A stretch of 8,745 bases of DNA, taken from assembly GCA_036844705.1 (NCBI GenBank), contig DAIUFH010000082.1:1-8745 (forward strand), written 5' to 3'. Under the pieces are notes generated by a model, which saw nothing but the letters and a program-made list of their open reading frames with translations, was not told the origin of the DNA and did no database searches. The position numbers and the translations under genes are program-made. Below are positions 1-6,095 of the stretch, in pieces; position 1 is the first letter of the stretch, and each line of letters starts with the position of its first letter. The DNA is from DAIUFH01 sp036844705 (GTDB lineage: Bacteria > Bacillota > Clostridia > Tissierellales > Tissierellaceae).

Positions 1-908
1 GATTTTGACATTTTATCATCATCAAATAATATCCAGCCATGACCAAATACTTTCTTAGGTAGAGGTAAATCCAATGCCATCAATAGAGCCGGCCAGATTA
101 TGGTATGGAATCTTACTATTTCTTTGCCTACAAGGTGTACATCTGCAGGCCAATATTTTTTAAAGTTTTCTTCGTTTTCAGTGCCATAGCCTAATGCAGT
201 TAAATAGCAGGAAAGAGCATCTATCCATACATATACCACATGTTTTTCATCAAATGGTACTTTTACTCCCCAGTCAAAGGTTGTTCTAGATACGCATAAA
301 TCTTCTAGTCCATCTTTAAGAAAGTTATTTATCATTTCATTCTTTCTGGATTCAGGTTGAATGAAATCTGGATTTTCTTCATAAAGTTTTAGAAGTCTAT
401 CTCTATAATTTGACAATTTAAAGAAATATGCTTCCTCCTCTTCTATATGTGTAGGTCTTCCACAATCTGGACATTTATCTCCATCTACAAGTTGTGCTTC
501 TGTCCAGAATGATTCACAAGGTGTACAGTAATGTCCATTATATACTGATTTGTAGATTTCTCCTTTTTCATAAAGCTTTGTAAATATTTTTTGAACAGCC
601 TTTTCATGATGCTCATCTGTACTTCTGATAAAGCAATCATAATCTATTTCTAGCATTTTCCAAAGCTCTTTAATATTGGCTACTATTCCGTCTATATATT
701 CCTTTGGTTTAACATTGTTTTCTTTAGCCTTGTTTGCTATTTTTTGCCCATGTTCATCTGAACCTGTAGTAAAGAAAACATCATAGCCCTGAAGTTTTTT
801 AAATCTTTTTATTGAGTCTGCAGCCACTGTTGTATAGGTATGACCAATGTGTAGATTATCACTAGGATAATATATTGGTGTTGTAAGATAATATTTTGGT
901 TTTGACAT
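1..908 (-). CDS. metG: Methionine--tRNA ligase, N-terminal half (cut by window edge)
   Basis: Cytoplasmic class I aminoacyl-tRNA synthetase that charges tRNA-Met with methionine. About 302 residues are visible. The N-terminus reads MSKPKYYLTTPIYYPSDN and runs into the HIGH motif at residues 20-23. A GSDEHG block follows. A four-cysteine zinc-knuckle insertion has Cys128, Cys131, Cys146 and Cys149 (CTPC and CPDC). Next come the conserved DWGVP and VYVWIDAL blocks. The KMSKS catalytic loop (residues 299-303) is split by the window's first base. Bacterial MetG proteins are usually about 510-660 residues, so roughly half is missing because of the window edge, not a mutation. The ATG at 908 has AGGAGG at 915-920, six bases upstream. 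Expression is controlled by the Met T-box at 1037-1301, and a repeat hairpin (927-1020) lies between the T-box and the start. The family call is very secure. Confidence 0.97.
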   Translation of the reverse strand, partial: MSKPKYYLTTPIYYPSDNLHIGHTYTTVAADSIKRFKKLQGYDVFFTTGSDEHGQKIANKAKENNVKPKEYIDGIVANIKELWKMLEIDYDCFIRSTDEHHEKAVQKIFTKLYEKGEIYKSVYNGHYCTPCESFWTEAQLVDGDKCPDCGRPTHIEEEEAYFFKLSNYRDRLLKLYEENPDFIQPESRKNEMINNFLKDGLEDLCVSRTTFDWGVKVPFDEKHVVYVWIDALSCYLTALGYGTENEENFKKYWPADVHLVGKEIVRFHTIIWPALLMALDLPLPKKVFGHGWILFDDDKMSK

Positions 909-926
909 GTTTAGCCTCCTTCTTTT

Positions 927-1020
927 TAACTAAGAGTTAAGAACTAAGAACTAAGAGTTAAATATGTCTTTAATTCCAAGTTTTTATCATCTCTTCACTC
1001 TTAGTTCTTCACTCTTAACT
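927..1020. repeat. Inverted pair of heptamer arrays in the metG leader
   Basis: Two short arrays of 7-bp units (TAGTTCT/TAACTCT type, read on the minus strand) face each other at 927-961 and 991-1020, separated by about 30 bp. In the metG transcript the arms could pair over about 26 positions: roughly 22 Watson-Crick pairs, two G-U pairs and two mismatches, plus a few weaker pairs at the base. The hairpin would sit 15 bases after the T-box terminator and seven bases before the metG ribosome-binding site. The same units occur at 6079-6095 and 8681-8745. The pairing is my hand alignment. Any regulatory effect is inferred. Confidence 0.8.
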
Positions 1021-1036
1021 AGTTTTTTTATGCAAT

Positions 1037-1072
1037 AAAAAAACCTTTCATCTCATATAGAGACGAAGGTTT
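1037..1072 (-). terminator. Intrinsic terminator of the metG T-box
   Basis: On the minus strand, arms AAACCTTCGTCTC and GAGATGAAAGGTTT pair with one bulge and one G-U pair around a short TATAT loop. A run of seven T follows (1043-1037). It begins a few bases after the ACCGCG of the T-box, so the antiterminator and terminator are mutually exclusive in the normal T-box way. Confidence 0.93.
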
Positions 1073-1301
1073 AATTCGCGGTACCACTCTAATTTATTTA
1101 AATCTTCCGATTTAAAACTTAATAGGTCATTGCCATATAGTATAACGGCTATATCCGTTACAGCCTATTGGACTGTAAAATTCAGGGGTCATTTTCGGAT
1201 AACCTAAATACTGGTTTCCACCTGCCCAGCTCTCTAAAAATCAGGTATTATCTTCTCTTCCCATCATAATTTTAAATATTAATATATATTTTGATAGTTA
1301 T
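1037..1301 (-). promoter_or_regulatory. T-box leader with Met (AUG) specifier, controlling metG
   Basis: This is a T-box riboswitch that senses uncharged tRNA. The T-box sequence AGAGTGGTACCGCG lies at 1090-1077, one base from the usual AGGGTGGNACCGCG. Stem I shows the hallmark AGAGAGCTGG and GGTGGAAACCAG blocks (about 1233-1209). The specifier is ATG at 1192-1190, followed by A, which matches the methionyl-tRNA synthetase gene downstream. The variable base of the antiterminator bulge is T (TGGT), which pairs with an A discriminator base as expected for tRNA-Met. Uncharged tRNA-Met should stabilise the antiterminator and allow readthrough. Charged tRNA should leave the terminator at 1072-1037 to form. 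The upstream end is the predicted transcription start. Confidence 0.95.
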
Positions 1302-1307
1302 TAAAAT

Positions 1308-1336
1308 ATTATACAAAGAAATTTATGGAAAGTCAA
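1308..1336 (-). promoter_or_regulatory. SigA-type promoter of the metG T-box transcript
   Basis: TTGACT (1336-1331) and a perfect TATAAT (1313-1308) are separated by 17 bp. Transcription should start near 1301, giving a leader of almost 400 bases before metG. The promoter begins 28 bp past the stop codon of the MATE gene. No terminator is visible between them, so exporter transcripts may also run into the T-box. Confidence 0.88.
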
Positions 1337-1364
1337 GGTTTATAGTTTTTTCACTCATTTTCCT

Positions 1365-2702
1365 CTAAGAAGCATAGATTTCTTTCCATTTTCCTGTACG
1401 ATACTGTAAATATGATATTATCCAATTTACTAGCCAACCAATTGGAACAGCATACCAAACCATTGCAACTCCATATTTAGGAGCAAGAGCTACGGAGAGA
1501 GCTACTCGAATAAAAAGATTTACTAAATTTGCTATAGTAAACATCCTCATATCTCCAGCACCACGCAACAGTCCATCTACAGCCATCTTAAAACCAATTA
1601 GACAGAAAAACCATCCTATAAATATTAAATAATTTTGTCCTGTGGCAATTGCAGTAGCTGTACCATTATCTCCAAGGAAAAGGGAAATAATTGAAGCATG
1701 GAATAATTCCAATATTAAACATATAACTACTGCACAGACAATTACCATTTTATTTGCTACATTGTATCCTTCAACTACACGCTCATGTTTTTTAGCACCA
1801 AGGTTTTGGGCTGTATATGAGGACATAGCATTCCCAATTCCTGTCATCGGAACAACACAAATGGATTCAATCCGCATAGCAGCAGAAAATCCGGCTAATA
1901 CCTGAGAACCAAAGCTATTTACAACTGATTGCACCAACATCATACCAATTGAAACGGTAGATTGCTGTAAAATAGATGGAAGGGCTATTTTCGTCATAGA
2001 AGCTAATTCAAATTTATCAAAGATTTTTGCATGTTCACAATCTAGAGTATTAATTTCTCTCATAAAAACAAGGAAGGATAAAACAGCAGAAATACCTTGA
2101 GCTATCAAGGTCGCCCATGCAACACCAGCAACGCCCATCTGGAATGTTGTTACCATAATAATATCCAAAACAATATTAAATACAGAAGAAAAAATTAAGA
2201 AGTATAGTGGTATTTTAGATTTGCCCAGTGCATTAAACATGGATGATAGAATATTGTACATAAAAAGAAATGGAAGACCTAAAAAATAGATATCCAGATA
2301 CAATACTGCCATATCCAAAATATCTTCTGGGGTATTTAAAAGCACCATAATATTTTTACTAAACAATAATCCAATTACCCCTAGCAAAATACTAATTAAT
2401 AGAAAAGTTATAAAAGCGGTAAAAATAGCTTGCTTCATTCTAGCATAATTTTTTGCACCATAATATCTACTTACAATAACTGAAGCTCCGATTCCTCCTC
2501 CAATTGCAATACATATAAATATATTGGTCAAAGAGTAAGAAGCTCCAACGGCAGCCAACGCTTGTTCACTTACAAATCGACCTACAATAGCTGAGTCAGC
2601 CATAGTATAAGTTTGTTGAAATAAATTCCCTATGATAATAGGTAAAGAAAAAATAAACAAAGCATTAAAGGGCTTTTTTTGTATCAAATAATCATTTTCC
2701 AT
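1365..2702 (-). CDS. MATE-family multidrug/toxin efflux transporter
   Basis: Integral membrane antiporter of the MATE family, 445 residues, the usual length for a 12-helix member. Families of this type export cationic drugs or metabolites using a Na+ or H+ gradient. The substrate cannot be read from sequence. The N-terminal half has the conserved DSAIVGRF (residues 36-43) and GVAGVAWAT (190-198). The C-terminal half has QNLGAKK (299-305) and LLRGAGDMR (378-386). Hydrophobic helices run through both halves with a polar linker near 215-238. It resembles the MepA/NorM/DinF-like proteins common in Clostridia, and I cannot assign a specific symbol. ATG at 2702 has GGAGGG seven bases upstream, which supports this start. 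It sits alone, divergent from the YabE-like gene and upstream of the metG T-box. Bacillus subtilis has no exporter at this position, so it may be a local insertion. Confidence 0.93.
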   Translation of the reverse strand: MENDYLIQKKPFNALFIFSLPIIIGNLFQQTYTMADSAIVGRFVSEQALAAVGASYSLTNIFICIAIGGGIGASVIVSRYYGAKNYARMKQAIFTAFITFLLISILLGVIGLLFSKNIMVLLNTPEDILDMAVLYLDIYFLGLPFLFMYNILSSMFNALGKSKIPLYFLIFSSVFNIVLDIIMVTTFQMGVAGVAWATLIAQGISAVLSFLVFMREINTLDCEHAKIFDKFELASMTKIALPSILQQSTVSIGMMLVQSVVNSFGSQVLAGFSAAMRIESICVVPMTGIGNAMSSYTAQNLGAKKHERVVEGYNVANKMVIVCAVVICLILELFHASIISLFLGDNGTATAIATGQNYLIFIGWFFCLIGFKMAVDGLLRGAGDMRMFTIANLVNLFIRVALSVALAPKYGVAMVWYAVPIGWLVNWIISYLQYRTGKWKEIYAS

Positions 2703-2723
2703 ATATGTCCCTCCAAAATGTCA

Positions 2724-2756
2724 TAATCAATTTTAGTGCAGTTGATTAGGTATCAA
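2724..2756. promoter_or_regulatory. TTGAT/ATCAA dyads in the MATE 5' leader (possible operator)
   Basis: TTGAT (2742-2746) and ATCAA (2752-2756) form a perfect dyad with a 5-base centre. TAATCAA (2724-2730) is also the inverse of TTGATTA (2742-2748). The elements lie just downstream of the putative -10 of the exporter gene, where a repressor could act. MarR- and TetR-type regulators often control MATE genes this way, but no regulator gene is adjacent. AT-rich sequence makes short dyads common, so confidence is low. Confidence 0.3.
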
Positions 2757-2762
2757 TTAATT

Positions 2763-2791
2763 AAAATAACAAAGTTAATCTATTTTGTCAA
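2763..2791 (-). promoter_or_regulatory. Probable promoter of the MATE gene
   Basis: A perfect -35 TTGACA (2791-2786) is followed after 17 bp by TATTTT (2768-2763), a four-of-six match to the -10 consensus. It would give a leader of about 50 bases before the ATG at 2702. The weak -10 would suit regulated expression. Confidence 0.55.
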
Positions 2792-3005
2792 GGTAGAGAA
2801 ACGACAAGTTGACTATGAATAGTAATCTAAAATTAACATTTTTGTAGTTAAAGGAATAAAATGCTAAAAAAGGGAAATGATAATTTTATCATAATTTTAA
2901 AGTTTAGATAATAGTATATAAAGAGTTAGTACTTGTCCAAGTCATCATTAATGCTTAACTTTAAATTGTGAATTATTCAACTATTCAGTAAACATTAGCA
3001 AAAAT
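2792..3005. other. Non-coding spacer between divergent promoters
   Basis: No convincing gene is present in about 210 very AT-rich bases. One clear element is the inverted repeat ATGATAA-TT-TTATCAT at 2877-2892. It recalls Fur-type boxes but is one base short of their usual 7-1-7 symmetry. It lies about 85 bp from the MATE -35 and about 115 bp from the -35 of the YabE-like gene. I see no further structure. Confidence 0.5.
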
Positions 3006-3034
3006 TTGACAAGAAAAGAATTTTAGATTACAAT
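3006..3034 (+). promoter_or_regulatory. SigA-type promoter of the YabE-like gene
   Basis: TTGACA (3006-3011) and TACAAT (3029-3034) are 17 bp apart, a near-consensus vegetative promoter. The predicted start near 3041 leaves a leader of about 65 bases that contains a hairpin. Confidence 0.82.
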
Positions 3035-3053
3035 AACAAAATAGCCGAGAAAA

Positions 3054-3089
3054 GTTACAAATTAGTTACAATTTAAAGTAATTTGTAGC
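3054..3089 (+). promoter_or_regulatory. Hairpin in the 5' leader just before the ribosome-binding site
   Basis: ACAAATTA (3057-3064) and TAATTTGT (3079-3086) are perfect inverse complements. Pairing extends to 11 bp (3054-3064 with 3079-3089) with one G-U pair, around a 14-base loop. The stem begins about a dozen bases after the predicted transcript start and ends six bases before AAGGAGG (3096-3102). Being AT-rich, it may be only a transcript-stabilising or DNA-level element. Confidence 0.5.
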
Positions 3090-3107
3090 AAATTTAAGGA
3101 GGTAATT

Positions 3108-4136
3108 ATGAATAGCAAAATGATCAAAAAGGCAGAAAAGTTTAGAGCCATTGTGATTCTAGCTATAGTTGCAACATTGTCTTTAGGATTCTACATGTTC
3201 CAGGGAAATGAAATAACACTGGATTTGGATGGAAAGGTTACTGAGGTAGTCTCTTATTCAAAAACGGTGAAGGATTTCATAGAATCAAAAGAAATTGATG
3301 TGAAGGAAGGAGCTTACATAAGCGTTCCATTAGACACTAAGATAAAGGAAGATATAAAATTAACTATAAAGAACCCAAAGAATTACACAATTAATGAAGC
3401 CGGTGTTATGATTGATATAAAATCAGTACACTCTAAAACAAAGGACATCTTAAAGGATGCAGGAGTAAGTTTAGGCGAATTAGATTATACACTTCCTGAT
3501 TTAGACAAGGAGATTGGACCAAATACTACTATAGAGATTTATAAGGTAAAGGAAGTTGTAGAGATAGAAGACATTGAAATTCCTTATGAAGAACAGGTCT
3601 CTATGAGTAAGGACATAGACCGAGGAGTAATCAATGTTATTCAAGAAGGAAAAAATGGAATACGCAGGTCAGAAACTAAAAATAAATATGTTAATGGTGT
3701 TCTTGAATCATCTGTTATAGTAAAGGATGAGGTAATTACTGAGCCTGTAAATAAACTAGTTGAAAAAGGCACGAAGGAATTAGTAGTTACCACCTCTAGA
3801 GGTGATACCAGATATAGAAGAAAGGTTGCAATGACTGCTACTGCATATGATTTGTCATATGAAAGTACAGGAAAGAGCCCTGGCCATAAGCATTATGGTC
3901 TTACCGCTTCTGGTACACATGTAAGGCCTGGTGTAGTAGCTGTTGACCCTAAGGTGATACCATTGGGAACAAAGCTATATATAGAATCCCTGGACGGAAC
4001 TAAAGACTATGGTTTTGCTGTAGCAGAAGATACTGGAGGAGCTATTAAAGGCAATAAAATTGATTTATTCTTCAATACTAAAGCTGAGTGCTATAGCTTT
4101 GGAAGAAGAAAAGTAAATGTATATGTTTTAGATTAA
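3108..4136 (+). CDS. YabE-like cell-wall protein: DUF348 x2, G5, 3D domain
   Basis: Surface-anchored wall-remodelling protein of 342 residues. Residues 13-31 form one membrane segment with no clear cleavage site, so it is probably an anchor. Two DUF348 ubiquitin-like repeats follow (about 36-88 and 99-147), then a G5 domain (about 148-225) and a C-terminal 3D domain (about 238-342). The 3D domain is a double-psi barrel related to MltA-type lytic transglycosylases. Its three name-giving aspartates fit Asp280 (VAVDPKVIPLG), Asp308 (AEDTGG) and Asp319 (NKIDLFF), so the catalytic core looks intact. The architecture matches YabE of B. subtilis and relatives of resuscitation-promoting factors. yabE lies close to metS in that organism, which agrees with metG nearby here. 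ATG has AAGGAGG five bases upstream. It has its own promoter (3006-3034) and terminator (4136-4164). Peptidoglycan cleavage is inferred from the family. Confidence 0.93.
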   Translation: MNSKMIKKAEKFRAIVILAIVATLSLGFYMFQGNEITLDLDGKVTEVVSYSKTVKDFIESKEIDVKEGAYISVPLDTKIKEDIKLTIKNPKNYTINEAGVMIDIKSVHSKTKDILKDAGVSLGELDYTLPDLDKEIGPNTTIEIYKVKEVVEIEDIEIPYEEQVSMSKDIDRGVINVIQEGKNGIRRSETKNKYVNGVLESSVIVKDEVITEPVNKLVEKGTKELVVTTSRGDTRYRRKVAMTATAYDLSYESTGKSPGHKHYGLTASGTHVRPGVVAVDPKVIPLGTKLYIESLDGTKDYGFAVAEDTGGAIKGNKIDLFFNTKAECYSFGRRKVNVYVLD

Positions 4137-4164
4137 AAATAGGTTCCGTGATGGAACCTATTTT
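4136..4164. terminator. Bidirectional terminator between the YabE-like gene and herA
   Basis: A 12-bp perfect stem (AAAATAGGTTCC with GGAACCTATTTT) closes a five-base loop. A T run follows on both strands: seven T on plus (4161-4167) and five T on minus. It overlaps both convergent stop codons. Plus-strand TAA ends at 4136, and the herA TAG (4160-4158) lies inside the stem, so one element ends both transcripts. Confidence 0.93.
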
Positions 4165-5996
4165 TTTATATATCTATATCCGAAGATAGTATCCTCTTTT
4201 TCTATATATCCTTTGTCCACCATTTGTATTAGCTTTTCTTCCAGAGCATCAACGGTATAAGTATATTTTATTTCCTTTTCAATGTCCATACAAATATGAA
4301 CAAGGTCTATATCATTGATAGGGAGCTTATTTATTATTAGATTATAAAACTTATCATCCTCTTCTTTAACCTTACCTTTTAGTTCATCAAATGGATTTAT
4401 TGTATGAGGACTTGAGGAATATGCAGCCCTTATTCTTGCAAATATAGTCCTTCCCATAGAAGCTGAGGATATAAACACATCTCCTGTTCTTAAATATGGT
4501 AATCTCTTTGATTCTTCCATTGTGATATCCGTTTCTTCCTTGATTGTTTGTATGTCCGATGCCCTTACAGTTCTAAAGATAAATTTCGTATTAAGCTGAG
4601 CAGTGATTGTTTCATCCAACAGAGTTGGCCTTTGTGTGGCAAGAATCAAAAATACCCCATATTTACGTCCTTCCTGAGAAATCTCTTTCAATATGGATTT
4701 TGATGGAGAATCATATCCCTTTGGGGCAAAGTTATGAGCCTCATCTGTTACGATAATAAAAGGAGGAAAATAATCGGATTCTGTCTTTTTGTATACTGCG
4801 TCTTTGTATTCTCTTCTCTTGTGATATAAATTGCTCAAAAGATACGTACTAAATACCTGCAGTATTCTAGTACTTCCCTGTATCACAATTAATTTTCCAT
4901 TTTGCAAGCCCTCTTCAATTTCTCTTATATTTTTAGAAAATACTCCATCATTTCCAAGTCTTCTGAGTCTCCAGGATATACCCCTTACTGAACTATATGG
5001 ACATGCTTTATCATAGGCTTCATATAAATCCAACCTAGCCTTCCATGCTTTTCTTTCTTCATCATCGTTTGCATTTTCTATTCTTTGTTCGATTTTACCT
5101 AAGGAGCCTTCTTCCTGAGCCTCTGACAACATCTGTAATCTATTTGCAAAGCTATGATAGGAGTCTCTTCTTTTAAATAGTACATCTACAACATTATTCA
5201 TGGAATCAGTAAGCCTTCCTGCAGCATCTAAAAGATTTTTTAAATCCTGAGCTGAGATATCTTCAAATTTTACCCCAACGTGGACACCAATCTGCAAACA
5301 TTTGAATTTATCATTAAAATTAGGCAAATTATTACTTTCTTCGATTGCAACTTCACTAAAATCCATTTCATAGTGGGGGTCCAATACTATAGTCGGAATA
5401 CCCTGTACCATTAGCTCCTCCAAAACTACCCTTAATCCGAAGGATTTACCGGAGCCTGAACCTCCAAATACACCTATGTGAGGATATTGGTGCATAGATC
5501 TAATATCCATAATATATGGAAGTTCTTTTTGTGGCATAAGAATACCATCTTCAAAGGTATATACCAAGTTCTTATATTCATCATCCATTTCCACAGCCAT
5601 ATCATCTGTATTTCGTATTACTCCAAGGACAAGTCCTTCTTCTTTCTTTGTTTTAAGCATTAGATCCTTTATTTCATGAAATTTTGGCAGTCTTGCATCA
5701 GAGCCTGTTTGTACTGGATATAGGGCTTCGTTCAAAAGCCTTACCTTAGCTATGTATATAGTATCCTCATCTATGTCATAGCCCAGTGACTTTAGAGATT
5801 CCAATACTGAGTTGTCTACAAAGTCCCCGTTGATATTTAATGGTATATATCTGTTGTAGGTCTTTGCTTCAACGACTTCACCTAACAATGGTCCTTGATA
5901 TGTATCTTCTATTATTAAAAATTCATTTATTCTAAAATTACGCTCCTTTGAGCCTACAAAGAATTCCTGCTGGGTTGTAATACCGACTACTTTCAT
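4158..5996 (-). CDS. herA: HerA-type DNA translocase ATPase (HAS barrel + FtsK/HerA core)
   Basis: Hexameric DNA-pumping ATPase that works with NurA in DNA end resection in archaea and some bacteria. It has 612 residues from the chosen ATG. An N-terminal HAS-like beta-barrel spans about 1-140. Walker A is GGSGSGKS (178-185). Walker B is FIIVTDEAHN (413-422) with Asp418 and Glu419. ATQRP (453-457) fits the sensor motif. A charged helical insertion lies at about 280-330. The last 60 residues look like a winged-helix domain (YTVDALEEKLIQMVDKGYI). An in-frame GTG at 6080 would add 28 residues, but that extension is translated repeat (it reads CHAERKRSIS). The ATG at 5996 has a GGAG site ten bases upstream. 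It follows nurA by 97 bp, filled mostly by repeats, and probably depends on the nurA promoter. Other HerA-like ATPases pair with different nucleases, but the adjacent NurA settles this call. Confidence 0.93.
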   Translation of the reverse strand: MKVVGITTQQEFFVGSKERNFRINEFLIIEDTYQGPLLGEVVEAKTYNRYIPLNINGDFVDNSVLESLKSLGYDIDEDTIYIAKVRLLNEALYPVQTGSDARLPKFHEIKDLMLKTKKEEGLVLGVIRNTDDMAVEMDDEYKNLVYTFEDGILMPQKELPYIMDIRSMHQYPHIGVFGGSGSGKSFGLRVVLEELMVQGIPTIVLDPHYEMDFSEVAIEESNNLPNFNDKFKCLQIGVHVGVKFEDISAQDLKNLLDAAGRLTDSMNNVVDVLFKRRDSYHSFANRLQMLSEAQEEGSLGKIEQRIENANDDEERKAWKARLDLYEAYDKACPYSSVRGISWRLRRLGNDGVFSKNIREIEEGLQNGKLIVIQGSTRILQVFSTYLLSNLYHKRREYKDAVYKKTESDYFPPFIIVTDEAHNFAPKGYDSPSKSILKEISQEGRKYGVFLILATQRPTLLDETITAQLNTKFIFRTVRASDIQTIKEETDITMEESKRLPYLRTGDVFISSASMGRTIFARIRAAYSSSPHTINPFDELKGKVKEEDDKFYNLIINKLPINDIDLVHICMDIEKEIKYTYTVDALEEKLIQMVDKGYIEKEDTIFGYRYIKK

Positions 5997-6029
5997 TAAA
6001 ACATCACTCCGTTCTATTTTTAGTCTTAC

Positions 6030-6062
6030 ACCCGAGATGCTTCGCTTTCGCTCAGCATGACA
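6030..6062 (+). repeat. 33-bp hairpin repeat unit in the nurA-herA spacer
   Basis: The unit starts ACCCGAGATGCTTCG and ends CTCAGCATGACA. Its inner arms ATGCT and AGCAT are perfect complements around a loop of about 13 bases. Two copies of the same length lie at 8490-8522 and 8525-8557. Their arms differ but still pair. Read on the minus strand, this copy produces the spurious CHAERKRSIS peptide ahead of herA. Confidence 0.85.
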
Positions 6063-6078
6063 TCCACAAGCGTTATTC

Positions 6079-6095
6079 ACTCTTAACTCTTAACT
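6079..6095. repeat. Short heptamer array overlapping the nurA stop codon
   Basis: Two ACTCTTA units (6079-6085, 6086-6092) and a partial ACT (6093-6095). The partial unit overlaps the nurA TAG stop codon (6096-6094). The units match those at 8688-8745 and in the metG leader. The array lies 16 bp from the hairpin unit at 6030-6062, so together they resemble a small version of the block upstream of rsmI. Confidence 0.75.

Noticed and set aside
1642..1905. Plus-strand open frame inside the MATE gene, and similar frames opposite herA, nurA and rsmI
   Set aside because: They are antisense to strongly recognisable genes, have no ribosome-binding sites and encode low-complexity, unfamiliar peptides.
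2877..2892. Fur or PerR box
   Set aside because: The inverted repeat lacks the correct 7-1-7 spacing and does not overlap either predicted promoter.
2861..2911. 16-codon reading frame after AAAGGA, possible leader peptide
   Set aside because: It lies upstream of the well-matched promoter of the YabE-like gene, has no own promoter and is AT-rich chance-length sequence.
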